A stretch of DNA of 64,000 nucleotides from Coriaria nepalensis. Taxonomy: Eukaryota > Streptophyta > Magnoliopsida > Cucurbitales > Coriariaceae. This document shows positions 1 through 11,837 of the stretch, one piece after another. The stretch spans positions 48,081,501 to 48,145,500 of the forward strand of contig CP114481.1 of assembly GCA_027186245.1 (NCBI GenBank). The letters run 5' to 3'. The notes beneath the pieces are model-generated. The model worked only from the letters and a program-made list of their open reading frames with translations, was not told where the DNA came from and ran no database searches. Made by a program: the position numbers and the translations under genes. Every line of letters begins with the position of its first letter. Position 1 is the first letter of the stretch.

Positions 1-33
1 CAAGTAAATATCTTATTTCAAAGCAAGTCGAAC

Positions 34-175
34 GAATTCTATTTTCGCACTTCAAAAACAAGTTTTGTGCATAACTTGCAAATGATCAATGCAAGGAAAC
101 TGTGCATTCATTTAACCTTAAAATCATTTCAATGAGTCATTTCAAGTCAATAACTTATTTCAAAGCAATTCGAAC
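34..175 (+). repeat. First complete monomer in EcoRI phase (reference unit)
   Basis: This is the first full 142-bp unit when the phase starts at GAATTC. In order it holds the GAATTC site (1-6), a variable segment (13-29), the dyad CACAAGTTTTGTG (24-36), GTGCATAACTT (35-44), TGATCA (50-55), the AAGGAAAGTGTGCATTCG segment (60-77), TTTAACCTTAAAATCATTT (78-96), and three ATTTCAA words (93-99, 106-112, 124-130). Sites that separate subtypes are 9, 13, 18-20, 22, 26, 29, 46, 56, 62, 66, 76, 97, 101, 103, 104, 120, 129 and 136. This particular copy carries a substituted CAAAAACAAG. Confidence 0.9.
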
Positions 176-183
176 GAATTCTA
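165..183. repeat. AATTCGAACGAATT inverted repeat (one example)
   Basis: Monomers with G136T read CAATTCGAACGAATTC, which contains six-base arms AATTCG and CGAATT around AA. Monomers with CAAGTCGAAC have only three-base arms. The inverted-repeat version occurs in both families, often with TTTTTGCACTAC downstream. Its function is unknown. Confidence 0.7.
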
Positions 184-599
184 TTTTTGCACTACAAACA
201 CAAGTTTTGTGCATAACTTGGAAATGATCAATGCAATGAAAGTGCGCATTCGTTTAACCTTAAAATCATTTCAATGAGTCATTTCAAGTCAATATCTTAT
301 ATCAAAGCAAGTCGAACGAATTCTATTTTCGCACTTCAAACACAAGTTTTGTGCATAACTGGGAAATGATCAATGCCAGGAATGTGTGCATTAGTTTAAC
401 CTTAAAATCATTACAATGAGTCATTTCAAGTCAATATCTTATTTCAGAGCAAGTCGAACGAATTCTATTTTGGCACTTCAAACACAAGTTTTGTGCTTAA
501 CTTGGAAATGATCAATGCAAGGAATGTGTGCATTAGTTTAACCTTAAAATCATTTCAATGAGTCATTTCAAGTCAATATCTTATTTCAAAGCAAGTCGA

Positions 600-2795
600 A
601 CGAATTCTATTTTCGCACTTCAAACAAAAGTTTTGTGCATAACTTGCAAATGATCAATGCAAGGAAAGTGTGCATTTGTTTAACCTTAAAATCATTTGAA
701 TGAGTCATTTCAAGTCAATATCTTATTTCAAAGCAATTCGAACGAACTCTATTTTTGCACTACAAACAAAAGTTTTGTTCATAACTTGCAAATGATCAAT
801 GCAAGGAAAGTGTGCATTCGTTTAACCATAAAATCATTTGAATGAGTCATTTCAAGTCAATAACTTATTTCAAAGCAAGTCGAACGAATTCTATTTTGGC
901 ACTCCAAACACAAGTTTTGTGCATAACTTGCAAATGATCAGTGCAAGGAAAGTGTGCATTCGTTTAACCTTAAAAACATTTCAATCAGTCATTTCAAGTC
1001 AATATCTTATTTAAAAGCAAGTCGAACGAATTCTATTTTCGCACTTCAAACACAAGTTTTGTGCATAACTTGGAAATGATCAATGCAAGGAATGTGTGCA
1101 TTAGTTTAACCTTAAAATCATTTCAATGAGTCATTTCAAGTCAATCTCTTATTTCAAAGCAAGTCGAACGAATTCTATTTTCGCACTTTAAACAAAAGTT
1201 CTGCGCATAACATGCAAATGATCAATGCAAGGAAAGTGTGCATTCGTTTGACCTTAAAATCATTTGAATGACTCATTTCAAGTCAATAACTTATTTCATA
1301 GCAAGTCGAACGAATTCTATTTTTGCACTTCAAACACAAGTTTTGTGCATAACTTGGAAATGATCAATGCAAGGAATGTGTGCATTAGTTTAACCTTAAA
1401 ATCTTTTCAAGGACTCATTTCAAGTCAATATATTATTTCAAAGCAAGTCGAACGAATTCTATTTTCGCACTCCAAACACAAGTTTTGTGCATAACTTGCA
1501 AATGATCAATGCAAGGAAAGTGTGCATTCGTTTAACCTTAAAATCATTTGAATGACTCATTTCAAGTCAATAACTTATTTAATAGCAAGTCGAACGAATT
1601 CTATTTTTGCACTTCAAACACAAGTTTTGTGCATAACTTTGAAATGATCAATGCAAGGAATGTGTGCATTAGTTTAACCTTAAAATCTTTTCAAGGAGTC
1701 ATTTCAAGTCAATATATTATTTCAAAGCAAGTCGAACGAATTCTATTTTCGCACTCCAAACACAAGTTTTGTGCATAACTTGCAAATGATCAATGCAAGG
1801 AATGTGTGCATTTGTTTAACCTTAAAATCATTTCAATGAGTCATTTCAAGTCAATATCTTATTTCAAAGCAAGTCGAACGAATTCTATTTTCGCACTTCA
1901 AACAAAAGTTTTGTGCATAACTTGCAAATGATCAATGCAAGGAAAGTGTGCATTCGTTTAACCTTAAAATCATTTGAATGAGTCATTTCAAGTCAATAAC
2001 TTATTTCAAAGCAAGTCGAACGAATTCTATTTTGGCACCCCAAACACAAGTTTTGTGCATAACTTGCAAATGATCAGTGCAAGGAAAGTGTGCATTCGTT
2101 TAACCTTAAAATCATTTCAATCAGTCAATTCAAGTCAATATCTGATTCGTAAGCAAGTCAAACGAATTCTATTTTCGCACTTCAAACAAAAGTTTTGTGC
2201 ATAACTTGCAAATGATCAATGCAAGGAAAGTGTGCATTCATTTAACCTTAAAATCATTTGAATGACTCATTTCAAGTCAATAACCTATTTAATAGCAAGT
2301 CGAACGAATTCTATTTTTGCACTTCAAACACAAGTTTTGTGCATAACTTGGAAATGATCAATGCAAGGAATGTGTGCATTAGTTTATCCTTAAAATCTTT
2401 TCAAGGAGTCATTTCAAGTCAATATATTATTTCAAAGCAAGTCGAACGAATTCTATTTTCGCACTCCAAACACAAGTTTTGTGCATAACTTGCAAAGGAT
2501 CAATGCAAGGAAACTGTGCAGTCGTTTATCCTTAAAATCATTTGAATGAGTCATTTCAAGTCAATAACTTAATTCAAAGCAAGTCGAACGAATTCTATTT
2601 TTGCACTACAAACACAACTTTTGTGCATAACTTGCAAATGATCAATGCAATGAAGGTGTGCATTCGTTTAACCTTAAAATCCTTTCAATGAGGCATTTCA
2701 AGTCAATATCTTATTTCGAAGCAAGTCGAACGAATTCTATATTCGCACTTCAAACACAAGTTTTGTGCATAACTTGGAAATGATCAATGCAAGGA
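600..2795 (+). repeat. A-I long unit, copy 1
   Basis: This segment matches 5,428-7,622 at an offset of 4,828 bp (34 monomers; 4,827 after the 1-bp loss near 5,895). Shared rare variants include the GAACTC slot at 744, CATAACATGC near 1,207, AAAGGATCAATGC near 2,494 and CTATATTCGC at 2,737. The match stops at about 2,796, where one copy reads AAGGAATGTG and the other AAGGAAAGTG. It also matches copy 2, first at 3,124 bp and then, past one extra monomer, at 3,266 bp. Confidence 0.8.
1264..1494 (+). other. Recurring 76-codon open frame, not a gene (first example)
   Basis: This frame begins at a TTG in CATTTGAATGA, runs through 1.6 monomers and stops at the TAA of GTGCATAACTT. Similar frames appear wherever C97G creates the TTG and no other stop is present. 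No ribosome-binding site, promoter, codon bias or conserved protein domain supports it. It would be read from a TTG, which is not a normal eukaryotic start. Longer 96-codon versions arise only where a 1-bp deletion changes frame. I treat all such frames in the window as repeat artefacts. Confidence 0.9.
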
Positions 2796-3369
2796 ATGTG
2801 TGCATTAGTTTAACCTTAAAATCATTTCAATGAGTCATTTCAAGTCAATATCTTATTTCAAAGCAAGTCGAACAAATTCTATTTTCGCACTTCAAACAAA
2901 AGTTTTGTGCATAACTTGCAAATGATCAATGCAAGGAAACTGTGCATTCGTTTAACCTTAAAATCATTTGAATGAGTCATTTCAAGTCAATAACTTATTT
3001 CCAAGCAAGTCGAACGAATTCTATTTTGGCACTCCAAACACAAGTTTTGTGCATAACTTGCAAATGATCAGTGCAAGGAAAGTGTGCATTCGTTTAACCT
3101 TAAAATCATTTCAATCAGTCAATTCCAGTCAATATCTTATTCCTAAGCAAGTCGAACGAATTCTATTTTCGCACTTCAAACAAAAGTTTTGTGCATAACT
3201 TGCAAATGATCAATGCAAGGAAAGTGTGCATTCGTTTAACCTTAAAATCATTTGAATGACTCATTTCAAGTCAATATCTTATATCAAAGAAAGTCGAACG
3301 AATTCTATTTTCGCACTTCAAACACAAGTTTTGTGCTTAACTTGAAAATGACCAATGCCAGGAATGTGT

Positions 3370-5506
3370 GCATTCGTTTAACCTTAAAATCATTTCAATG
3401 AGTCATTTCAAGTCAATATCTTATATCAAAGCAAGTCGAACGAATTCTATTTTCGCACTTCAAACACAAGTTTTGTGCATAACTTGGAAATGATCAATGC
3501 CAGGAATGTGTGCATTAGTTTAACCTTAAAATCATTTCAATGAGTCATTTCAAGTCAATATCTTATTTCAAAGCAAGTCGAACGAATTCTATTTTCGCAC
3601 TTCAAACACAAGTTTTGTGCTTAACTTGGAAATGATCAATGCAAGGAATGTGTGCATTAGTTTAACCTTAAAATCATTTCAATGAGTCATTTCAAGTCAA
3701 TATCTTATTTCAAAGCAAGTCGAAAGAATTCTATTTTCGCACTTCAAACAAAAGTTTTGTGCATAACTTGCAAATGATCAATGCAAGGAAACAGTGCATT
3801 CGTTTAACCTTAAAATCATTTCAATGAGTCATTTCAAGTCAATATCTTATTTCAAAGCAATTCGAACGAACTCTATTTTTGCACTACAAACAAAAGTTTT
3901 GTTCATAACTTGCAAATGATCAATGCAAGGAAAGTGTGCATTCGTTTAACCATAAAATCATTTGAATGAGTCATTTCAAGTCAATAACTTATTTCAAAGC
4001 AAGTCGAACGAATTCTATTTTGGCGCTACAAACACAAGTTTTGTGCATAACTTGCAAATGATCAGTGCAACGAAAGTGTGCATTTGTTTAACCTTAAAAA
4101 CATTTCAATCAGTCATTTCAAGTCAATATCTTATTTCAAAGCAAGTCGAACGAATTCTATTTTCGCACTTCAAACACAAGTTTTGTGCATAACTTGGAAA
4201 TGATCAATGCAAGGAATGTGTGCATTAGTTTAACCTTAAAATCATTTCAATGAGTCATTTCAAGTCAATATCTTATTTCAAAGCAAGTCGAACGAATTCT
4301 ATTTTCGCACTTCAAACAAAAGTTCTGTGCATAACTTGCAAATGATCAATGCAAGGAAAGTGTGCATTCGTTTAACCTTAAAATCATTTCAATGAGTCAT
4401 TCCAAGTCAATATCTTATTTGAAAGCAAGTCGAACGAATTCTATTTTCGCACTTTAAACAAAAGTTCTGTGCATAACATGCAAATGATCAATGCAAGGAA
4501 AGTGTGCATTCGTTTGACCTTAAAATCATTTGAATGACTCATTTCAAGTCAATAACTTATTTCATAGCAAGTCGAACGAATTCTATTTTTGCACTTCAAA
4601 CACAAGTTTTGTGCATAACTTGGAAATGATCAATGCAAGGAATGTGTGCATTAGTTTAACCTTAAAATCTTTTCAAGGAGTCATTTCAAGTCAATATATT
4701 ATTTCAAAGCAAGTCGAACGAATTCTATTTTCGCACTCCAAACACAAGTTTTGTGCATAACTTGCAAATGATCAATGCAAGGAAAGTGTGCATTCGTTTA
4801 ACCTTAAAATCATTTGAATGACTCATTTCAAGTCAATAACTTATTTAATAGCAAGTCGAACGAATTCTATTTTTGCACTTCAAACACAAGTTTTGTGCAT
4901 AACTTTGAAATGATCAATGCAAGGAATGTGTGCATTAGTTTAACCTTAAAATCTTTTCAAGGAGTCATTTCAAGTCAATATATTATTTCAAAGCAAGTCG
5001 AACGAATTCTATTTTCGCACTCCAAACACAAGTTTTGTGCATAACTTGCAAATGATCAATGCAAGGAATGTGTGCATTTGTTTAACCTTAAAATCATTTC
5101 AATGAGTCATTTCAAGTCAATATCTTATTTCAAAGCAAGTCGAACGAATTCTATTTTCGCACTTCAAACAAAAGTTTTGTGCATAACTTGCAAATGATCA
5201 ATGCAAGGAAAGTGTGCATTCGTTTAACCTTAAAATAATTTGAATGAGTCATTTCAAGTCAATAACTTATTTCAAAGCAAGTCGAACGAATTCTATTTTG
5301 GCACCCCAAACACAAGTTTTGTGCATAACTTGCAAATGATCAGTGCAAGGAAAGTGTGCATTCGTTTAACCTTAAAATCATTTCAATCAGCCAATTCAAG
5401 TCAATATCTGATTCCTAAGCAAGTCGAACGAATTCTATTTTCGCACTTCAAACAAAAGTTTTGTGCATAACTTGCAAATGATCAATGCAAGGAAAGTGTG
5501 CATTCG
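3370..5506 (+). repeat. A-I long unit, copy 2 (one extra monomer)
   Basis: This copy matches 246-1,190 at an offset of 3,124 bp (22 monomers) and then about 1,130-2,240 at 3,266 bp (23 monomers). It therefore holds one additional monomer near 4,256-4,420. Shared marks are TTATATCAAAG (297 and 3,421), GTGCTTAACTTGG (493 and 3,617), GAACTC (744 and 3,868) and AAAAACATTTCAATCAG (973 and 4,097). It ends directly against copy 3, so these two are adjacent. Confidence 0.78.
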
Positions 5507-7622
5507 TTTAACCTTAAAATCATTTCAATGAGTCATTTCAAGTCAATATCTTATTTCAAAGCAATTCGAACGAACTCTATTTTTGCACTACAAACAAAAG
5601 TTTTGTTCATAACTTGCAAATGATCAATGCAAGGAAAGTGTGCATTCGTTTAACCATAAAATCATTTGAATGAGTCATTTCAAGTCAATAACTTATTTCA
5701 AAGCAAGTCGAACGAATTCTATTTTGGCGCTACAAACACAAGTTTTGTGCATAACTTGCAAATGATCAGTGCAAGGAAAGTGTGCATTTGTTTAACCTTA
5801 AAAACATTTCAATCAGTCATTTCAAGTCAATATCTTATTTCAAAGCAAGTCGAACGAATTCTATTTTCGCACTTCAAACACAAGTTTTGTGCATACTTGG
5901 AAATGATCAATGCAAGGAATGTGTGCATTAGTTTAACCTTAAAATCATTTCAATGAGTCATTTCAAGTCAATATCTTATTTCAAAGCAAGTCGAACGAAT
6001 TCTATTTTCGCACTTCAAACAAAAGTTCTGTGCATAACTTGCAAATGATCAATGCAAGGAAAGTGTGCATTCGTTTAACCTTAAAATCATTTGAATGACT
6101 CATTTCAAGTCAATAACTTATTTCATAGCAAGTCGAACGAATTCTATTTTTGCACTTCAAACACAAGTTTTGTGCATAACTTGGAAATGATCAATGCAAG
6201 GAATGTGTGCATTAGTTTAACCTTAAAATCTTTTCAAGGAGTCATTTCAAGTCAATATATTATTTCAAAGCAAGTCGAACGAATTCTATTTTCGCACTCC
6301 AAACACAAGTTTTGTGCATAACTTGCAAATCATCAATGCAAGGAAAGTGTGCATTCGTTTAACCTTAAAATAATTTGAATCACTCATTTCAAGTCAATAA
6401 CTTATTTAATAGCAAGTCGAACGAATTCTATTTTTGCACTTCAAACACAAGTTTTGTGCATAACTTTGAAATGATCAATGCAAGGAATGTGTGCATTAGT
6501 TTAACCTTAAAATCTTTTCAAGGAGTCATTTCAAGTCAATATATTATTTCAAAGCAAGTCGAACGAATTCTATTTTCGCACTCCAAACACAAGTTTTGTG
6601 CATAACTTGCAAATGATCAATGCAAGGAATGTGTGCATTTGTTTAACCTTAAAATCATTTCAATGAGTCATTTCAAGTCAATATCTTATTTCAAAGCAAG
6701 TCGAACGAATTCTATTTTCGCGCTTCAAACAAAAGTTTTGTGCATAACTTGCAAATTATCAATGCAAGGAAAGTGTGCATTCGTTTAACCTTAAAATCAT
6801 TTGAATGAGTCATTTCAAGTCAATAACTTATTTCAAAGCAAGTCGAACGAATTCTATTTTGGCACCCCAAACACAAGTTTTGTGCATAACTTGCAAATGA
6901 TCAGTGCAAGGAAAGTGTGCATTCGTTTAACCTTAAAATCATTTCAATCAGTCAATTCAAGTCAATATCTTATTCCTAAGCAAGTCGAACGAATTCTATT
7001 TTCGCACTTCAAACAAAAGTTTTGTGCATAACTTGCAAATGATCAATGCAAGGAAAGTGTGCATTCATTTAACCTTAAAATCATTTGAATGACTCATTTC
7101 AAGTCAATAACCTATTTAATAGCAAGTCGAACGAATTCTATTTTTGCACTTCAAACACAAGTTTTGTGCATAACTTGGAAATGATCAATGCAAGGAATGT
7201 GTGCATTAGTTTATCCTTAAAATCTTTTCAAGGAGTCATTTCAAGTCAATATATTATTTCAAAGCAAGTCGAACGAATTCTATTTTCGCACTCCAAACAC
7301 AAGTTTTGTGCATAACTTGCAAAGGATCAATGCAAGGAAACTGTGCAGTCGTTTAACCTTAAAATCATTTGAATGAGTCATTTCAAGTCAATAACTTAAT
7401 TCAAAGCAAGTCGAACGAATTCTATTTTTGCACTACAAACACAACTTTTGTGCATAACTTGCAAATGATCAATGCAATGAAGGTGTGCATTCGTTTAACC
7501 TTAAAATCCTTTCAATGAGGCATTTCAAGTCAATATCTTATTTCGAAGCAAGTCGAACGAATTCTATATTCGCACTTCAAACACAAGTTTTGTGCATAAC
7601 TTGGAAATGATCAATGCAAGGA
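5507..7622 (+). repeat. A-I long unit, copy 3
   Basis: This copy follows copy 2. The GAACTC marker recurs 1,704 bp (12 monomers) after copy 2, while later markers recur after 1,561 bp (11 monomers minus 1 bp). The difference reflects the extra monomer in copy 2 and a 1-bp deletion at about 5,895. It carries the same terminal markers as copy 1 (AAAGGATCAATGC near 7,321 and CTATATTCGC at 7,564). Confidence 0.78.
5895..5895. other. 1-bp deletion in a monomer (GCATACTT)
   Basis: The usual GCATAACTT lacks one A. It removes the stop that normally ends the recurring frame here, which is why a 96-codon frame runs through 5,666-5,956. Confidence 0.95.
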
Positions 7623-8019
7623 AAGTGTGCATTCGTTTAACCTTAAAATCATTTCAATCAGTCAATTCAAGTCAATATCTTATTCCTAACCAAGTCGAAC
7701 GAATTCTTTTTTCGCACTTCAAACAAAAGTTTTGTGCATAACTTGCAAATGATCAATGCAAGGAAAGTGTGCATTCGTTTAACCTTAAAATCATTTGAAT
7801 GACCCATTTCAAGTCAATAACTTATTTAATAGCAAGTCGAACGAATTCTCTTTTTGCACTTCAAACACAAGTTTTGTGCATAACTTGGAAATGATCAATG
7901 CAAGGAATGTGTGCATTAGTTTATCCTTAAAATCTTTTCAGGGAGTCATTTCAAGTCAATATATTATTTCAAAGCAAGTCGAACGAATTCTATTTTCGCA
8001 CTCCAAACACAAGTTTTGT

Positions 8020-8225
8020 GCATAACTTGCAAATGATCAATGCAAGGAAACTGTGCATTCGTTTAACCTTAAAATCATTTCAATGAGTCATTTCGAGTTA
8101 ATAACTTATTTCAAAGCAATTCGAACGAATTCTATTTTTGCACTACAAACACAAGTTTTGTGCATAACTTGGAAATGATCAATGCAATGAAAGTGCGCAT
8201 TCGTTTAACCTTAAAATCATTTCAA
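8020..8225 (+). repeat. 11-monomer-offset duplication, copy 1
   Basis: The rare variant CATTTCGAGTTAATAAC at 8,091 is repeated at 9,653, exactly 1,562 bp (11 monomers) downstream. The next monomer, with CAATTCGAACG and GTGCGCATTCG, also agrees. The match is lost after about 8,225, so this is a short remnant and not a full HOR copy. Confidence 0.7.
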
Positions 8226-9581
8226 TCAGTCATTTCAAGTCAATAACTTATTTCAAAGCAAGTCGAACGAATTCTATTTTTGCACTACAAACACAATTTT
8301 TGTGCATAACTTGCAAATGATCAATGCAATGAAAGTGGGCATTCGTTTAACCTTAAAATCATTTCAATGAGGCATTTCAAGTCAATATCTTATTTCGAAG
8401 CAAGTCGAACGAATTCTATATTCGCACTTCAAACACAAGTTTTGTGCATAACTTGGAAATGATCAATGCAAGGAATGTGTGCATTAGTTTCACCTTAAAA
8501 TCATTTCAATGAGTCATTTCAAGTCAATAACTTATTTCGAAGCAAGTCGAACGAATTCTATTTTCGCCCTTCAAACAAAAGTTTGGTGCATAACTTGCAA
8601 ATGATCAATGCAAGGAAAGTGTGCATTCGTTTAACCTTAAAATCATTTGAATGAGTCATTTTAAGTCAATAACTTATTTCAAAGCAAGTCGAACGAATTC
8701 TATTTTTGCACTCCAAACACAAGTTTTGTGCATAACTTGCAAATGATCAGTGCAAGGAAACTGTGCATTCGTTTAACCTTAAAATCATTTCAATCAGTCA
8801 TTTCAAGTCAATATCTTATTCCAAAGCAAGTCGAACGAATTCTATTTTCGCGCCCCAAACACAAGTTTTGTGCATAACTTGCAAATGATCAATGCAAGGA
8901 AAGTGTGCATTCGTTTAACCTTAAAGTCATTTGAATGAGTCATTTCAAGTCAATAACTTATTTCAAAGCAAGTCGAACGAATTCTATTTTTGCACTCCAA
9001 ACACAAGTTTTGTTCATAACTTGCAAATGATCAGTGCAAGGAAAGTGTGCATTCGTTTAACCTTAAAATCATTTCAATCACTCATTTCAAGTCAATATCT
9101 TATTCCAAAGCAAGTCGAACGAATTCTATTTTCGCACTCCAAACACAAGTTTTGTGCATAACTTGCAAATGATCAATGCAAGGAAGGTGTGCATTCGTTT
9201 AACCTTAAAATCATTTGAATGAGTCATTTCAAGTCAATAACTTATTTCAAAGCAAGTCGAACGAATTCTATTTTTGCACTACAAACACAGTTTTTGTGCA
9301 TAACTTGCAAATGATCAATGCAATGAAAGTGTGCATTCGTTTAACCGTAAAATCATTTCAATGAGTCATTTCAAGTCAATATCTTCTTTCAAAGCAAGTC
9401 GAACGAATTCTATATTCGCACTTCAAACACAAGTTTTGTGCATAACTTGGAAATGATCAATGCAAGGAATGTGTGCATTAGTTTAACCTTAAAATCATTT
9501 CAATGAGTCATTTCAAGTTAATATCTTATTTCAAAGCAAGTCGAACGAATTCTATTTTCGCACTTCAAACAAAAGTTTTGT

Positions 9582-9787
9582 GCATAACTTGCAAATGATC
9601 AATGCAAGGAAACTGTGCATTCGTTTAACCTTAAAATCATTTCAATGAGTCATTTCGAGTTAATAACTTATTTCAAAGCAATTCGAACGAATTCTATTTT
9701 TGCACTACAAACACAAGTTTTGTGCATAACTTGGAAATGATCAATGCAATGAAAGTGCGCATTCGTTTAACCTTAAAATCATTTCAA
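9582..9787 (+). repeat. 11-monomer-offset duplication, copy 2
   Basis: This is the partner of the segment at 8,020-8,225. It shares the AAACTGTGCATTCG and CATTTCGAGTTAATAAC variants. Flanks on both sides differ between the two copies, as expected if later exchanges eroded an older duplication. Confidence 0.7.
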
Positions 9788-10484
9788 TGAGTCATTTCAA
9801 GTCAATATCTTATTTCAAAGCAATTCGAACGAATTCTATTTTTGCACTACAAACACAAATTTTGTGCATAACTTGGAAATGATCAATGCAATGAAAGTGC
9901 GCATTCGTTTAACCTTAAAATCATTTCAATGAGTCATTTCAAGTCAATATCTTATCTCATAGCAAGTCGAACGAATTCTATTTTCGCACTTCAAACACAA
10001 GTTTTGTGCTTAACTTGAAAATGATCAATGCCAGGAATGTGTGCATTCGTTTAACCTTAAAATCATTTCAATGAGTCATTTCAAGTCAATATCTTATTTC
10101 AAAGCAAGTCCAACGAATTCTATTTTCGCACTTCAAACACAAGTTTTGTGCATAACTTGGAAATGATCAATGCTAGGAATGTGTGCATTAGCTTAACATT
10201 AAAATCAATACAATGAGTCATTTCAAGTCAATATCTTATTTCGTAGCAAGTCGAACGAATTCTATTTTCGCACTTCAAACACAAGTTTTGTGCATAACTT
10301 GCAAATGATCAATGCAAGGAAAGTGTGCATTCGTTTAACCTTAAAATCATTTGAATGAGTCATTTCAAGTCAATAACTTATTTCAAAGCAAGTCGAATGA
10401 ATTCTATTTTTGCACTACAAACACAATTTTTGTGCATAACTTGCAAATGATCAATGCAAGGAATGTGTGCATTAGTTTAACCTT

Positions 10485-10487
10485 AAA
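10485..10487. other. 1-bp deletion in an A-run (CCTTAAATC)
   Basis: The usual CCTTAAAATC has lost one A. It shifts all later monomers by one base and creates a 96-codon frame at 10,351-10,641. Confidence 0.95.
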
Positions 10488-11775
10488 TCATTTCAATGAG
10501 GCATTTCAAGTCAATATCTTATTTCGAAGCAAGTCGAACGAATTCTATATTCGCACTTCAAACACAAGTTTTGTGCATAACTTGGAAATGATCAATGCAG
10601 GGAATATGTGCATTAGTTTAACCTTAAAATCATTTCAATGAGTCATTTCAAGTCAATATCTTATTTCAAAGCAAGTCGAACGAATCCTATTTTCGCACTT
10701 CAGACACAAGTTTTGTGCATAACTTGCAAATGATCAATGCAAGGAATGTGTGCATTAGTTTAACCTTAAAATCATTTCAATGAGTCATTTCAAGTCAATA
10801 TCTTATTTCAAACCAAGTCGAACGAATTCTATTTTCGCACTTCAAACAAAAGTTTTGTGCATAACTTGCAAATGATCAATGCAAGGAAAGTGTGCATTCG
10901 TTTAACCTTAAAATCATTTGAATGAGCCATTTCAAGTCAATAACTTATTTCAAAGCAAGTCGAATGAATTCTATTTTTGCACTCCAAACAAAAGTTTTGT
11001 GCATAACTTGCAAATGATCAATGCAAGGAAAGTGTGCATTCGTTTAACCTTAAAATCATTTCAATGAGTCATTTCAAGTCAATATCTTATTTCAAAGCAA
11101 GTAGAACGAATTCTATTTTCGCACTTCAAACAAAAGTTTTGTGCATAACTTGCAAATGATCAATGCAAGGAAAGTGTGCATTCGTTTAACCTTAAAATCA
11201 TTTGAATGACTCATTTCAAGTCAATAACTTATTTCAAAGCAAGTCGAACGAATTCTATTTTTGCACTACAGACACAATTTTTGTGCATAACTTGCAAATG
11301 ATCAATGCATTGAAAGTGTGCATTCGTTTAACCTTAAAATCATTTCAACGAGGCATTTCAAGTCAATATCTTATTTCGAAGCAAGTCGAACGAATTCTAT
11401 ATTCGCTCTCCAAACACAAGTTTTGTGCATAACTTGGAAATGTTCAATGCAAGGAATGTGTGCGTTCGTTTAACCTTAAAATCATTTGAATGAGTCATTT
11501 CAAGTCAATCACTTATTTCAAAGCAATTCGAACGAATTCTATTTTCGCACTTCAAACACAAATTTTGTGCATAACTTGGAAATGATCAATGCAAGGGAAG
11601 TGTGCATTCATTTAACCTTAAAATCATATGAATGAGTCATTTCAAGTGAATAACTTATTTGAAAGCAAGTCGAACGAATTCTATTTTTGCACTACAAACA
11701 CAATTTTTGTGCATAAGTTTTAAATGATCAATGCAATGAAAGTGCGCATTCGTTTAACCTTAAAATCATTTCAAT

Positions 11776-11791
11776 TTAATATGTTATTTTT
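11776..11791. other. 12-bp net deletion inside a monomer
   Basis: TTTCAAT is joined directly to TTAATATG, removing 13 bp that begin GAGTCATTTC. A nearby T-run is one base longer. The lost piece is bounded by the repeated TCATTTCAA words of the monomer, so slippage between them is plausible. The duplicate at 12,890-12,935 is intact. Confidence 0.92.
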
Positions 11792-11834
11792 AAAGCAAGC
11801 CGAACGAATTCTATTTTGGCACTCCAAACACAAG

Positions 11835-11837
11835 TTT
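11835..11837. other. 1-bp deletion in the CACAAGTTTGTG dyad
   Basis: One T is missing from AAGTTTTGTG. The same change is found at 12,969 in the duplicate, so it predates the 8-monomer duplication. Confidence 0.93.

Larger units (their letters stand above)
1..7622 (+). repeat. Family A subdomain A-I
   Basis: This is family A satellite (AATGATCAATGC, CACAAGTTTTGTG) built from three long related copies described separately. Marker variants include GAACTCTATT with GTTCATAAC (near 744, 3868 and 5572) and AAAGGATCAATGC (near 2494 and 7321). The stretch between copies 1 and 2 (about 2,796-3,369) is ordinary family A with no other content. Confidence 0.85.

Noticed and set aside
1200..1220. Octamer transcription-factor site (ATGCAAAT)
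   Set aside because: CATGCAAATG occurs in a few monomers, but most have TTGCAAAT. A chance match in repeated AT-rich DNA is sufficient.
1264..1494. A family of 76-residue proteins
   Set aside because: The frames start at TTG, end at the monomer's own TAA, vary with the repeat and match no domain. Repeat geometry explains them.
5666..5956. A longer 96-codon gene
   Set aside because: The extra length comes from a single-base deletion in a monomer at 5,895 that bypasses the usual stop.
11760..11800. Insertion site of a mobile element
   Set aside because: The irregularity is a 13-bp loss plus a 1-bp gain inside a monomer, without terminal repeats or foreign sequence.
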